Shown: positions 50,971 through 59,906, counted from the first letter of the stretch. The stretch: DNA of 64,000 nt from Viridibacterium sediminicola (GCF_039631295.1 NZ_JBDIVE010000004.1:1-64000); one strand, 5' to 3'. Numbers and translations are program-made. Notes: generated by a model from the letters alone, not told the origin.

Positions 50971-51651
50971 ATGGCCGCTTATCAATTGCGTTTCCAGCAT
51001 GTGTTTGTCGCCGGTGGCGAAACGCTGGAAATCCGCTCCCTGCTCGATTGCCAGCAATACCACGACCCGCTCGGCGAAGCCGCGCTGGCCGGCATTTCGC
51101 CGGCCACCTGGCCGCTATTCGGTCAGGTCTGGCCCTCGGCACAGAAGCTGGCGGACCTGATGCAGCACTGGCAGATTGGTAGCCGGCGCGTGCTGGAGAT
51201 CGGCTGCGGGCTGGGTCTGGCCAGCCTGGTCTTGCAACGGCGGCTCGGCGACATCACGGCCAGCGACTGCCACCCGCTGACCGAATCCTTCCTGTGCGCC
51301 AATGCGCGGCTCAACCAGCTGCCACAGCTCAAGTACGGCATCGGCAACTGGGGGCGCGACAATCCGGCGCTGGGCGAATTCGACCTGATCATCGGCAGCG
51401 ACGTGCTCTACGAGCGCGATCACCCGGCGCAGCTGGCCGGCTTCATCGCCCTGCACGCGGCGCCGGCGGCCGAGGTGCTGATCATCGACCCGAAGCGCGG
51501 CAATCGCAGCGCCTTTCACCGCGAGATGGCGGCGCTGGGGTTCAGCGTCGAGGAGCGCATCATCGACGCGCCGCTGCATGACGGCAGCGCCTACAGCGGG
51601 CGCATGCTGCACTACCAGCGCAAGGGCCTGCCGCAGCGCGCCAGCGCCTGA
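50971..51651 (+). CDS. Class I methyltransferase (family 16-like)
   Basis: The 226-aa protein has an S-adenosylmethionine motif I VLEIGCGLGLASLVL, a post-I DITASDCHPL and motif DLIIGSDVLYERDH, as in lysine/nicotinamide-type methyltransferases of family 16. The target may be a protein lysine; not known. The start at 50971 follows GAGGATCCGTC; the longer frame from 50920 includes unlikely residues. A strong bidirectional terminator follows at 51657. Confidence 0.85.
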   Translation: MAAYQLRFQHVFVAGGETLEIRSLLDCQQYHDPLGEAALAGISPATWPLFGQVWPSAQKLADLMQHWQIGSRRVLEIGCGLGLASLVLQRRLGDITASDCHPLTESFLCANARLNQLPQLKYGIGNWGRDNPALGEFDLIIGSDVLYERDHPAQLAGFIALHAAPAAEVLIIDPKRGNRSAFHREMAALGFSVEERIIDAPLHDGSAYSGRMLHYQRKGLPQRASA

Positions 51652-51656
51652 ACAAG

Positions 51657-51686
51657 CAAACGGCAGCCCGCAGGCTGCCGTTTTTC
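51657..51686. terminator. Bidirectional rho-independent terminator
   Basis: A 10-bp stem (AACGGCAGCC and GGCTGCCGTT, loop CGCA) runs from 51659 to 51682, followed by T on the plus strand and with A before it. It ends both the methyltransferase and the convergent cytochrome transcripts. Confidence 0.9.
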
Positions 51687-51705
51687 AATGCCGATGGCGG
51701 CGCGC

Positions 51706-52113
51706 TTACTTGGCCAGGCTGATCAGGTGATCGACCGCAGCCTTCACCTCGTCGTCGCTCAGCGCGGGGTTGCCACCCTTGGCCGGCATGGCGTTCTTGC
51801 CGCCCAGCGCGCTCGTATAGAGCGCCTCCTTGCCTTGTGCAATGCGCGGGCCCCAGGCGGCCTTGTCGCCAGCCTTCGGTGCGCCGGCGGCGCCGGTGGC
51901 GTGGCAGGCCGAGCAGACCGTCTCGTACACCTTCTTGCCATCGACCGGGCCATCCGCTGCGGCGACCGGGGCAGCAACCGAGATTTGCGCCACCGGGGCG
52001 ATCAGCTTGGCGGTCTCTTCAGCGGGCACCGGCTCCTTCTTGCTGCAGGCGAGCAAGGTGGCGAGCATGAGGGTCAGTGCAGCGGACAAGACAAGGCGTG
52101 CAGAGCGTTTCAT
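51706..52113 (-). CDS. Class I cytochrome c lipoprotein, c5-like
   Basis: The 135-aa protein has a lipoprotein leader (LTLMLATLLACSKKE, lipobox LLAC), an acidic linker and one haem motif CSACH in YETVCSACHATGAAGAP with distal methionine in KNAMPAKGGNPALSDDE. This is the cytochrome c5 family (cyc2-type), an electron carrier in the periplasm, here tethered to the membrane. No respiratory genes neighbour it. Confidence 0.93.
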   Translation of the reverse strand: MKRSARLVLSAALTLMLATLLACSKKEPVPAEETAKLIAPVAQISVAAPVAAADGPVDGKKVYETVCSACHATGAAGAPKAGDKAAWGPRIAQGKEALYTSALGGKNAMPAKGGNPALSDDEVKAAVDHLISLAK

Positions 52114-52228
52114 GAGCTTCTTTCAGGGCGAGAGCGGAGTGGAAGCCGCGATTATAGCGACAGGCCTTAGCCTTGCCAGCCGATGTACGTGGACGTTGTC
52201 ATGGGCAGGCGCTATCATCGGCGCCTCT

Positions 52229-52304
52229 GCGCTCGTAGCTCAATGGATAGAGTACTGCCCTCCGAAGGCAGGGGTTGCTGGTTCGATCCCAGCCGAGCGC
52301 GCCA
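52229..52304 (+). tRNA. tRNA-Arg (anticodon CCG)
   Basis: A complete cloverleaf is visible: acceptor arms GCGCTCG and CGAGCGC, D arm with GCTC/GAGT, anticodon stem CTGCC/GGCAG with loop CTCCGAA (anticodon CCG), T arm GCTGG-TTCGATC-CCAGC, discriminator G and encoded CCA. It reads CGG codons. Confidence 0.97.
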
Positions 52305-52315
52305 GAACACCCCCG

Positions 52316-52340
52316 AAGCGATCCCCAGTGGATCGCTTTT
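52316..52340 (+). terminator. Terminator after tRNA-Arg
   Basis: An 8-bp stem AGCGATCC/GGATCGCT with a five-base loop is followed by TTTT, just after the tRNA. Confidence 0.85.
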
Positions 52341-52422
52341 GCGTTTCTGCGCAGGGCTCATCTACGTGCCCTGCCTTCGGCTTTCATCACTTTTCAGTGC
52401 AAACGCGTGTGCGCCAGTGCGC

Positions 52423-52857
52423 TCAGCGGCGCTTCGGGAACAACAGCGAGACGCGCCCGAATTCGGCGTATTCCTCTTGCCAGGCGTTGATCGCCAGCAT
52501 GAGCGAGAGGCCTACCCAGAGCAGCAGGTATTCGATGCCGCCGAGATTCCACAGCCAGCCAAAGCCCTTGGTCGCGAGCGTGGCGTAGGTCGCCACGAGC
52601 AGCACGCCTGCCGAGGCCAGGCCGATCCATTTGGTCAGGATGTTGAAAGTGAGGCCAATGGCGCAAACCGTTTCCATGATCAGACCGAGGATCAGGAAGA
52701 ACATCGGCGGCTGGAAGCCGGCCTTGGCGAAAAAGGCGGCGGAGGCGCTCATGCCGTTGAGCTTGAAGAGGATGTGGGGCACGTACAACAGGCCGCAGGC
52801 GATGCGGATGTAGGCGAGGGGGTTCAACTTGAGGTGAGCAATGCTGGTGGTTGTCAT
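52423..52857 (-). CDS. DoxX-family membrane protein
   Basis: The 144-aa protein has four membrane segments (YIRIACGLLYVPHILFKL, PPMFFLILGLIMETVCAIGL, WIGLASAGVLLVATYATLAT, IEYLLLWVGLSLMLAINAW). The start at 52857 (MTTTSIAHLKLNPL) is preferred over 52899. It is divergent from a LysR gene, which probably regulates it. It is unrelated in position to the bufferin DoxX gene. Role unknown. Confidence 0.88.
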   Translation of the reverse strand: MTTTSIAHLKLNPLAYIRIACGLLYVPHILFKLNGMSASAAFFAKAGFQPPMFFLILGLIMETVCAIGLTFNILTKWIGLASAGVLLVATYATLATKGFGWLWNLGGIEYLLLWVGLSLMLAINAWQEEYAEFGRVSLLFPKRR

Positions 52858-53034
52858 GATTTTCTTTCTTGGGTATTGGTGAAAATGATTCTGTGGCAAA
52901 ACGAAAGTCGATTTTTGATCTAGCTCTAATCATTCGCATTCGGTTGATAAAGCGCACAAACAAGGCCAGACCATTTCTCCATACTTAACAATAAGCGCGT
53001 GGCATTTTCGCCGCGTGACAGGAGAAAAGGCGTC

Positions 53035-53931
53035 ATGGATACATTGATGAGCATGCGGGTGTTCCACACCGTGGTGGAAATGCAGAGCTTTACGGCGGCG
53101 GCCAGCCAGCTGGCGATGTCAACGGCGATGACCTCCAAGCACGTGCAGCATCTCGAAGAGCATCTGGGCGCCCGTTTGCTCAATCGCACGACGCGCAAGC
53201 TGTCGCTGACGGACTCCGGTCAGGCCTATTTCGAACGTTGCAGTCAGATCCTCAGCGACATCAAGGAGTCGGAAGCCGAGGTACTGAGCCTGACGGCGAC
53301 ACCACAGGGTCTATTGCGCGTCACGATGCCGGTGTCTTTTGCGGTGCGCCATGTCGAGCCGATGCTCAGCCATTACATGCGTACCTGGCCGGATGTGCAG
53401 CTCGATCTGTTCCTCAGCGACCGGCTCACCGACCTGATTGAAAGCAACATCGATGTCGCGCTGCGCATTGGCCACGCTGTCGACGCCAATCTGATCGCAC
53501 GCCAGCTGGCGAGCAACCGGATGATCGTCTGCGCTGCGCCGGATTACCTCCGCCAGCACGGTGTGCCGCAGACGCCCGCAGCGCTCGTCGACCACAATTG
53601 CCTGCTGTACAGCTATGCCGCAGCAGCTAACGAATGGCGCATGCAGGGTCGCGATGGCGAGCACCTGGTGAAGGTCAGCGGCAACGTAAAAATCAACAAT
53701 GGTGACTTGCTCAACCAGCTGGCGATTGCCGGACAAGGCATCATTTGCCAGCCGGAATTCCTGGTCCGCGCCGAGCTGGATGCCGGCTTGCTGGTCGAGA
53801 TCCTGCAGGATTACGCGCTGCCACGCATCGGCATCTATGCCGTCTATGCCAGCCGCAAACACCTCTCAGCCAAGATCCGCAGCTTTGTCGATTGCATGGC
53901 GGATTACCTCGCAGAGAAAGACACGCCCTAG
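53035..53931 (+). CDS. LysR-type regulator
   Basis: The 298-aa protein begins MDTLMSMRVFHTVVEMQSFT with the helix-turn-helix TAAASQLAMSTAMTSKHVQH, followed by the usual effector domain. A good ribosome site GGAGAAAAGG precedes the ATG at 53035. It is divergent from the DoxX gene, its likely target. Confidence 0.93.
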   Translation: MDTLMSMRVFHTVVEMQSFTAAASQLAMSTAMTSKHVQHLEEHLGARLLNRTTRKLSLTDSGQAYFERCSQILSDIKESEAEVLSLTATPQGLLRVTMPVSFAVRHVEPMLSHYMRTWPDVQLDLFLSDRLTDLIESNIDVALRIGHAVDANLIARQLASNRMIVCAAPDYLRQHGVPQTPAALVDHNCLLYSYAAAANEWRMQGRDGEHLVKVSGNVKINNGDLLNQLAIAGQGIICQPEFLVRAELDAGLLVEILQDYALPRIGIYAVYASRKHLSAKIRSFVDCMADYLAEKDTP

Positions 53932-54006
53932 CCCGTGGCACATGCCTGGCGCGGTTCAAGCAGCCCTGCTTCGTCGCTGTGAGCGCTGGGTGGCGCAGCG
54001 CGTGCG

Positions 54007-54399
54007 TCAGCGATTGCGCATGTGGTCAGCGAGGCCGACCACCGCTTCCCAGAACTTGTCGCGCACCTCGCCGGCGGGCAGGGTTTCGCTGACCGCCTGC
54101 TGCATGCAGTGCAGCCACTGGTCGCGCTCCGACTCGCCAATCGCGAACGGCATGTGGCGCGCGCGCATGCGCGGGTGGCCGTTCTTCTCGACATAGGTTT
54201 CCGGCCCGCCGAGCCAGTAGGAGAGGTATTCAAACAGCTTCTGGCGGCTGCCATCGAGCGATTGCGGATGCAGGGCGCGAATGCCGGCAGCCGCCTCGTC
54301 CAGATCCATGAGGTCGTAGAAGCGATCAACGAGCGTGCGGATACCTTCAGCGCCCCCGAAAACTTGGTAGGCGGTGGCGGTGGCTTGGGGGTCGGACAT
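54007..54399 (-). CDS. Group II truncated haemoglobin
   Basis: The 130-aa protein fits trHbO: AYQVFGGAEGIRTLVDRFYD, LFEYLSYWLGGPETYVEKNG, HPRMRARHMPFAIGESERDQ (proximal histidine in RHMPF) and WLHCMQQAV (tryptophan G8). It binds oxygen or related ligands and may protect against nitrosative or oxidative stress. It stands alone, convergent with the LysR gene. Confidence 0.94.
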   Translation of the reverse strand: MSDPQATATAYQVFGGAEGIRTLVDRFYDLMDLDEAAAGIRALHPQSLDGSRQKLFEYLSYWLGGPETYVEKNGHPRMRARHMPFAIGESERDQWLHCMQQAVSETLPAGEVRDKFWEAVVGLADHMRNR

Positions 54400-54465
54400 G
54401 GTGGGATTCCTGAGTTGGCGCTGGCGGCTTCTGGATTTTAACGGAAGCTACCGCAACGATCAGGA

Positions 54466-54666
54466 TCATTCAGGGGCGCTGCCAGGACGGTGCGCGATGA
54501 ATTCCATATCCGCCGTGCCTCCGAGGGCGGCCAGACGTTTGCCCGCTTGCACACGTACGAAAGTCTCAAGCGCCTGGCGGATAAGGTCGGTGTCACTTGT
54601 TTCTGGAGCAACAAATGAATGGGCTTTGGCGTAGAGCTCATCATCAAGTGAGATGCTAATCCGCAT
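54466..54666 (-). CDS. VapB-type antitoxin, no partner toxin seen
   Basis: The 66-aa protein has the ribbon-helix-helix start MRISISLDDELYAKAHSFV and the VapB core DLIRQALETFVRVQAGKRLA followed by ALGG. A VapC toxin would normally follow or overlap, but the next gene downstream, about 66 nt on, is the truncated haemoglobin. It may be an orphan antitoxin or a remnant of a lost pair. Confidence 0.75.
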   Translation of the reverse strand: MRISISLDDELYAKAHSFVAPETSDTDLIRQALETFVRVQAGKRLAALGGTADMEFIAHRPGSAPE

Positions 54667-54676
54667 GATTCAGGTC

Positions 54677-55348
54677 TCAGCTGCTGGAAATGCCTTTATA
54701 GAAGCTGGGATAAACTTTTGTGCGGAAAAAGTCATCTAGGACTTCTTTGTGTCTGGAGTCTATTTCCGTCATCGCAGAATCAGATGTAACTCGCGCAGCG
54801 ATGTGGCTGTTTTTATCGATTTCCCACAAAACAGTTGTCTCGTAACTGTTACCGACAAAACCACCTTTCCAAGCAATAACAAACTCCACCTGAACTTGGT
54901 CATTGAGTTTTGTTACGGTAAAGCGCTCGAATTGAGGCTCAGTGCCAGTTGGGTGGGCAATGCTCTGAACCGATCGAGCAAGCAGCTGTTGATTTTGTGG
55001 GATTAAATTACGCAAAACAGTATCTGCACGATCAGGCCAAGGAATAATTTGGGCTCCTAGCCCGGTATGGGACGCAATTTGATTGATTGTGTCCTTTCCT
55101 CGCTGATCTGAAAATTGATAGAGAATCCAGACCCCTGCAGAGACTACAAAAGCTGACATTAGGAGTTGTTGCCAGAGAGGTCGCTCAGCTTTTATTACTC
55201 CTTGAGTCGCGGCTTGGCTTGGCGCTTCCTGATTTTCAGCTGCTCCTATAAGGGAAGACACTATTACTCTTTGTTGCTCCGCATATACCTCATCGGTAAT
55301 CAGCCCTTTTTCATGAAGGTCTTTTAGCTCTTGCAACTTATTTTGCAT
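54677..55348 (-). CDS. SHOCT-domain membrane protein, hypothetical
   Basis: The 223-aa protein starts with a SHOCT-like helical motif (MQNKLQELKDLHEKGLITDE, VYAEQQRVIV), then one membrane segment (WQQLLMSAFVVSAGVWILYQ, about residues 70-90) and an extracytoplasmic beta-rich part (VQVEFVIAWKGGFVGNSYET). SHOCT motifs serve in oligomerisation. The start at 55348 is the first ATG of the motif. Composition is more AT-rich than neighbours. Function unknown. Confidence 0.75.
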   Translation of the reverse strand: MQNKLQELKDLHEKGLITDEVYAEQQRVIVSSLIGAAENQEAPSQAATQGVIKAERPLWQQLLMSAFVVSAGVWILYQFSDQRGKDTINQIASHTGLGAQIIPWPDRADTVLRNLIPQNQQLLARSVQSIAHPTGTEPQFERFTVTKLNDQVQVEFVIAWKGGFVGNSYETTVLWEIDKNSHIAARVTSDSAMTEIDSRHKEVLDDFFRTKVYPSFYKGISSS

Positions 55349-55367
55349 AGTGTCCTCCGCGTGGGCT

Positions 55368-57077
55368 TCAAAACACGTAATGCGCCGCAATCGGCATCTG
55401 CCGTCCGCTGCCGAAGGCGCGGCCGCGCAGGCGCAGGATGGGGGCGGCCTGGCGGCGTTTGTATTCGTTGCGGGCGATCATGCGGCGAATGCGCGAGAGC
55501 AGGGCGCGGCCGGCATCGTCTGCAGTCAACGTGGCGAATTCTGCTTCGACGGCGATGCGTTCGGCTTCGCCCAGGCGCTCGCCTTCGATGAGGTGCTTGA
55601 GCAGCACGTCGAGCACCGGGTAGGGCGGCAGGCTGTCGACGTCGCGCTGGCCAGGGGCGAGTTCGGCGGAGGGCTCCTTGTCGATGATCGCCTGCGGCAC
55701 CAGCTCGCGGCCGGCGCTGGTGTTGAGGTGGCGGCAGAGGTCGAAGATCTCGGTCTTGTAGAGGTCGCCGATCAGGCTCAGGCCACCATTGGTGTCGCCA
55801 TACAGGGTGCAGTAGCCGACCGACAGCTCGCTCTTGTTGCCGGTGGTGAGCAGCATGTGGCCGTGCGCGTTCGAGTATTCCATCAGGATGGTGCCGCGCA
55901 CGCGCGCTTGCAGGTTCTCCAGCGCGAGGCCTTGCAGCGGGCTGCCGCAATGCGTGGCGAAGTCCTGCGTGTACTGCGTGACCAGGGCGCGGATCGGGTG
56001 CTCCAGCAGTTCGATGCCCAGATTGCGACACAGCGCGACCGAGTCATCAACGCTGCCGGCGCTCGACACGCTGGATGGCATGGTGATGCCGACGACATTT
56101 TCTGTGCCCAGCGCTTCGGCGGCCAGCGCCAGGGTCAGCGCGCTGTCGATGCCGCCGGAGGAGCCGACGACGACTTTGCGGAAGCCGCAGCGGCGCGTGT
56201 AGTCGCGCAGGCCGAGGACGATCTGGCGGCGGTAGAACTCCATCACCGGCAAACCTTCATGCGGCACCGCCGGCAGGGCGCTGCCATCGGCGGCCTGGAA
56301 GCCTGCGCCGTCAAACTGCAAGGTGGCGATGTCTTCGGCAAAGCGCTGTGCTTCGAATACCACGCCAGCCTCGGGCGTGACGGCGAACGAGGCGCCGTCA
56401 AAGACCAGCTGGTCGTGGCCGCCGATCTGATTGACGAACACCAGCGGCAGCTTGTGGCGGCGGCTGGCGGCGGCGAACAGGCTGTGGCGCTGCTCGCGCT
56501 TGCCGATGTTGGACGGGCTGGCGTTGATGGTGACGACCAGATCCGGCGCGGCGGCGGCGAGGCTGGCGAAGGGATTGACGGCGTAGTCGTCGCCCTCGTC
56601 GTTCCAGCCGTCTTCACAGATCATGAAACCGATCTTGCGGGCGCCGATCTGCAACAGCGGCACAGCGTCGTGGCCGGGTTCGAAGTGGCGATGCTCGTCG
56701 AAAATGTTGTAGGTCGGCAGAAGCTGTTTGGCATAACTGAGCAACACCTGACCGTCGCGCACGACGAGCAGGCTGTTATGCAGACGCTTGCCGGGGCCAT
56801 CGCGACGCGTCGGCGCGCCGACCACCCAGTGCAGCTGCGGTGTGGCGCGCGTGGTGGCGATGAGTGCCTGCAGGCCGGCTTCAACACGGGCGAGGAAGTC
56901 CGGTTCGTCGAGCAGATCGCCGGGGTAGTAGGCGGTCAGGCTCAGTTCGGGAAAGATGACGATGCTGGCACCTGCGGCGGCGGCCTGCTGGGCGGCGGCG
57001 AGCATGCGCGCGATGTTGCCGTCGATGTCGCCAATGGTCGGATTGATCTGGCCGAGTGTGATGCGGAAGGTATTCAT
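55368..57077 (-). CDS. nadE: Glutamine-dependent NAD+ synthetase
   Basis: The 569-aa enzyme has an N-terminal nitrilase-type glutaminase domain (FPELSLTAYYPGDLL with catalytic glutamate, SYAKQLLPTYNIFDE with lysine, GFMICEDGWNDEGDD with cysteine) and a C-terminal NAD synthase domain (VVGSSGGIDSALTLALAAEA P-loop, LLTTGNKSELSVGYCTLYGD). It forms NAD from deamido-NAD, ATP and glutamine-derived ammonia. It follows pncB by 15 nt on the same strand in a salvage cluster. Confidence 0.96.
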   Translation of the reverse strand: MNTFRITLGQINPTIGDIDGNIARMLAAAQQAAAAGASIVIFPELSLTAYYPGDLLDEPDFLARVEAGLQALIATTRATPQLHWVVGAPTRRDGPGKRLHNSLLVVRDGQVLLSYAKQLLPTYNIFDEHRHFEPGHDAVPLLQIGARKIGFMICEDGWNDEGDDYAVNPFASLAAAAPDLVVTINASPSNIGKREQRHSLFAAASRRHKLPLVFVNQIGGHDQLVFDGASFAVTPEAGVVFEAQRFAEDIATLQFDGAGFQAADGSALPAVPHEGLPVMEFYRRQIVLGLRDYTRRCGFRKVVVGSSGGIDSALTLALAAEALGTENVVGITMPSSVSSAGSVDDSVALCRNLGIELLEHPIRALVTQYTQDFATHCGSPLQGLALENLQARVRGTILMEYSNAHGHMLLTTGNKSELSVGYCTLYGDTNGGLSLIGDLYKTEIFDLCRHLNTSAGRELVPQAIIDKEPSAELAPGQRDVDSLPPYPVLDVLLKHLIEGERLGEAERIAVEAEFATLTADDAGRALLSRIRRMIARNEYKRRQAAPILRLRGRAFGSGRQMPIAAHYVF

Positions 57078-57092
57078 GCGTGAGCTGTCGGT

Positions 57093-58307
57093 TCAAGCCG
57101 GGTGGTGGAAGACCTGGCGCAGGTAAGCGAGAAAGGTTTCATCTTCGCACAGGGTCTTGCCCTGTGCGTCGGACAGTTTGGCAACCGGTTGGCCGTTGCA
57201 GGAGACGATCTTCATGACGATGTTGAGCGCCTTGTGCGGCGTGTCGTTGGTCAGATCGGTGCCGATGCCGAAACTGGTCTGGATGCGGCCGAAGAAATGG
57301 CGATGCAGCTCCAGCGCGCGCGGGATGTTGAGCCCGTCGGAGAACACCAGGCGCTTGCTGGCCGGGTCGATGCGCAGCTTGCGATAGTGCGAAATCGCCT
57401 TCTCGCCCCAGCTCACCGCATCGCCGGAATCGTGGCGCAGGCCGTCGAAGAGCTTGGCGAAGTAGAGGTCGAAGTCGTTGAGAAAGGCATCCATGCCGAT
57501 CACGTCGGTCAGCGCAGTGCCCAGGTCGCCACGGAATTCCTGCACCCAGCCTTCCAGCGCGGCCTTCTGGAAGTCGCGCAGGCGCGAGCCGAAGGACTGG
57601 TAGGCCTGCAGGTATTCGTGGGCCATGGTGCCGATTGGCGTGAGGCCGAACTTGCGCGCCAGGTGCACGTTGGAGGTGCCGCGAAAGTGCTCCGGCACGG
57701 CGCTGGCCAGGCTGCGCACGACTTCCTCGTGCCAGCTGCCCGAGTAGCGGCGGCGCAGGCCGAAATCGAAAAAAATGAAGGGGAAATCGGCCGAGCGCGT
57801 GAATTCGCTGCGCTGCTCGCGCAGCAGGGCGATCTTGGCCTGCAGGCGTTGGCGCGCCACGTCGAGCACGTCCGCGCCGCCCAGGCGGCGGAAGTACAGC
57901 TCGTTGACGATGTAGAGCACGAAGATCTCGAAGCCCATCACATGCACCAGCGGACCGCGCGCATTGATCTGCAGGGTGTCGCCTTCGCTGCTGACTTCAA
58001 CAAAGCGGCGCTGGAAGCGGAACACGGTGAGGAAGTCGACGAAGTCGCTCTTCATGAAGCGCAGGCCGCGCAGGTAATCGAGTTCTTCCTGGGTGAAGCT
58101 CAGCTGGCAGAGCTGATCCAGCTCGGCTTCGACTTCCTCTTTCAGCTCGGCCAGTGGAAAAGCCGGCTGGTTGCGGCAGACGAAGCTGTATTCGGCCTGC
58201 GCGCCGGGGTGGCTGTGCAGCAGCGACTGCCACATCGTGAATTTGTAGAGATCGTTCTCCAGCAGGCTGCGAACAATGGGGCGGGTTGCGGGCGCGTCTT
58301 GGTTCAT
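57093..58307 (-). CDS. pncB: Nicotinate phosphoribosyltransferase
   Basis: The 404-aa enzyme matches PncB: LENDLYKFTMWQSLLHSHPG, FPFIFFDFGLRRRYSGSWHE (with the catalytic histidine region), GTSNVHLARKFGLTPIGTMA and KRLVFSDGLNIPRALELHRH. It makes nicotinate mononucleotide from nicotinate and PRPP. It lies between the nicotinamidase-like gene (8 nt upstream) and nadE, so the three form a salvage route. Confidence 0.96.
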   Translation of the reverse strand: MNQDAPATRPIVRSLLENDLYKFTMWQSLLHSHPGAQAEYSFVCRNQPAFPLAELKEEVEAELDQLCQLSFTQEELDYLRGLRFMKSDFVDFLTVFRFQRRFVEVSSEGDTLQINARGPLVHVMGFEIFVLYIVNELYFRRLGGADVLDVARQRLQAKIALLREQRSEFTRSADFPFIFFDFGLRRRYSGSWHEEVVRSLASAVPEHFRGTSNVHLARKFGLTPIGTMAHEYLQAYQSFGSRLRDFQKAALEGWVQEFRGDLGTALTDVIGMDAFLNDFDLYFAKLFDGLRHDSGDAVSWGEKAISHYRKLRIDPASKRLVFSDGLNIPRALELHRHFFGRIQTSFGIGTDLTNDTPHKALNIVMKIVSCNGQPVAKLSDAQGKTLCEDETFLAYLRQVFHHPA

Positions 58308-58315
58308 CGTGTGCT

Positions 58316-59176
58316 TTACGTGTTGGCGTGCAGTTCGGCCAGCACATCGCTCGCTTGCGCAATTTGCACGCCGCGCGCACGCATGGCGGCGAGAAAGTCC
58401 TGGTAGTGCGTCTCGAAGCCCGCCACCGGGCTGATGCCATCGCTGATCAGCACCAGCTTGGCCGGATCGGCCGGCGCAAAGTGTTCGACGATATGTTCGG
58501 TGGTGGCCTTGACGCAGTGGCTGCCCGCTTCGCCGGCGATGAAGACGCGATCAGCCGCGCGCAGCTGGGCCATCAACACGGTGTTGAGCTGGGTTTCGTC
58601 ATCGCTCGGGTCGGGCACCTCGGCCTTGATCGCACTGAAGTGCTCGGTCCAGGGATTACTCCCTTTGCTCACGTTGTTGACCACGGAGAGCTGGGTTGCC
58701 TCCCAGTGCTGGCAGGCGGCAAGCAGGTCCGCATGCACGCCCTGCCCCCAGCTGCCGATCTCGCAGTGCTGCGGCCACACCATGTGGGTGTAGCGGCCGC
58801 TCGCTTCGAGCGCATCGAGGTAGGTGATGACGCGCGGCAGCGCCTCGGCCTGGCGCGGGCGGTAGCGGCCGGTCAGCACATCGCGCGCGCTGATCTGTGT
58901 GAAGGGCGCCACCGGCGAGCCGTCGCCCTGCTGCCAGAACACCGGATGGGCGATATCGAGATGGTGGTGCGCGTCCTGGGTAAGGGTGATCGCGCTGAGT
59001 CCTGCGCCGCCCTCGCGGATCAGCGCGGCCAGGCGCTGCATGTCGGCATGCGCGCCAGGCACCGGCAGCGCCGGCTGCAGGACTTGGCCGGCAATCTGCG
59101 GACAGTAGTCGGCGGGTAAATCGCAGAAATCGTTCTGCGGATCGATGATCAAGAGATGAAACCTGTTCCGTGCCAT
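58316..59176 (-). CDS. pncA: Isochorismatase-family hydrolase, nicotinamidase-like
   Basis: The 286-aa protein has the cysteine-hydrolase pattern LLIIDPQNDFCDLP (catalytic aspartate), QHCEIGSWGQGVHADL and FIAGEAGSHCVKATTEHIVE (catalytic cysteine). Its place directly upstream of pncB suggests nicotinamide to nicotinate conversion. It is longer than classical PncA (about 210 aa), with insertions in the middle, so a related substrate is possible. The start at 59176 (MARNRFHLLIIDP) is preferred over 59197. The symbol is inferred from context. Confidence 0.75.
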   Translation of the reverse strand: MARNRFHLLIIDPQNDFCDLPADYCPQIAGQVLQPALPVPGAHADMQRLAALIREGGAGLSAITLTQDAHHHLDIAHPVFWQQGDGSPVAPFTQISARDVLTGRYRPRQAEALPRVITYLDALEASGRYTHMVWPQHCEIGSWGQGVHADLLAACQHWEATQLSVVNNVSKGSNPWTEHFSAIKAEVPDPSDDETQLNTVLMAQLRAADRVFIAGEAGSHCVKATTEHIVEHFAPADPAKLVLISDGISPVAGFETHYQDFLAAMRARGVQIAQASDVLAELHANT

Positions 59177-59380
59177 GACGTTCTCCAGACAGCTCAAGCA
59201 GGCCGTAGCGCTGCTGACGCCTGAGAATGTACCGCGATCAGCGTGCTGTGGGCGATTGGGCGCTGACCTCCGGGTGCGCTCTGGCGCACTGCCAGAGCGG
59301 CCTCATCGGGCGGCGAGATGCGCTGTGCGGGATCGCGGCGCCCTGCCGCTGAAGTCTTTGCTTGTCTTTTCATTGGCATC

Positions 59381-59399
59381 AAATGATAATGATTCTCAA
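59381..59399. promoter_or_regulatory. Putative Fur box upstream of fecI
   Basis: The sequence GATAATGATTCTC (59385-59397) within an AT-rich 19-mer closely resembles the Fur consensus, 16 nt before the fecI start. Confidence 0.75.
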
Positions 59400-59414
59400 G
59401 TACGGGGCCGCTGA

Positions 59415-59906
59415 ATGCTTGATCTGACACATGAAAGTTTTTACCGGGAGCACCATTCCTGGCTGACCAGCTGGTTGCGCGGTCGGCTCGGGCAGTGCTC
59501 CGACCGTGCGGCGGACTTCGCCCAGGACACTTTCATGCGCATCCTGCAGGCGGGCAGCCAGCCGCCCGAATTGCTGCAGCCACGCTCCTACCTGGCGACC
59601 ATTGCGCGCGGCCTGCTGGTCGATCATTTCCGCCGCCAGGACCAGGAGCGCGCCTACCTCGCCGAGCTGGCCCTGCTGCCCGAGGCCTTGCAACCCTCGC
59701 CGGAAGAGCGGGCGATCCTGCTGGAAACCATCTTCACCATCGACCGCATGCTCGAAGGCCTGGGGCCCAAGGTGCGCCAGGCTTTCCTGCTGGCGCAACT
59801 CGAGGGCCGCGATTACGCCAGCATCGCGGCCGAGCTGGGCGTGTCGGTCAGCAGCGTCAAGAAATACATGCAGAAAGCGATTTTGCAGTGCCTGATGTGC
59901 CTGTGA
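59415..59906 (+). CDS. fecI: FecI-like ECF sigma factor
   Basis: The 163-aa protein has sigma region 2 (SDRAADFAQDTFMRILQAG, RSYLATIARGLLVDHFRRQD) and region 4 (LGPKVRQAFLLAQLEGRDYA, SIAAELGVSVSSVKKYMQKA), as in iron-starvation sigma factors. A Fur box precedes it. Its stop overlaps the GTG start of the FecR-like gene (GTGA). It activates the TonB-receptor gene downstream on a signal from the receptor's STN domain. Confidence 0.93.
   Translation: MLDLTHESFYREHHSWLTSWLRGRLGQCSDRAADFAQDTFMRILQAGSQPPELLQPRSYLATIARGLLVDHFRRQDQERAYLAELALLPEALQPSPEERAILLETIFTIDRMLEGLGPKVRQAFLLAQLEGRDYASIAAELGVSVSSVKKYMQKAILQCLMCL

Noticed and set aside
52229..52304. tRNA-Arg as an integration site for a mobile element
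   Set aside because: No integrase gene or repeated tRNA 3' end is seen near it; genes on both sides look ordinary.
55350..57083. 577-aa frame on the plus strand
   Set aside because: Antisense shadow of nadE; the minus-strand product has all catalytic motifs.
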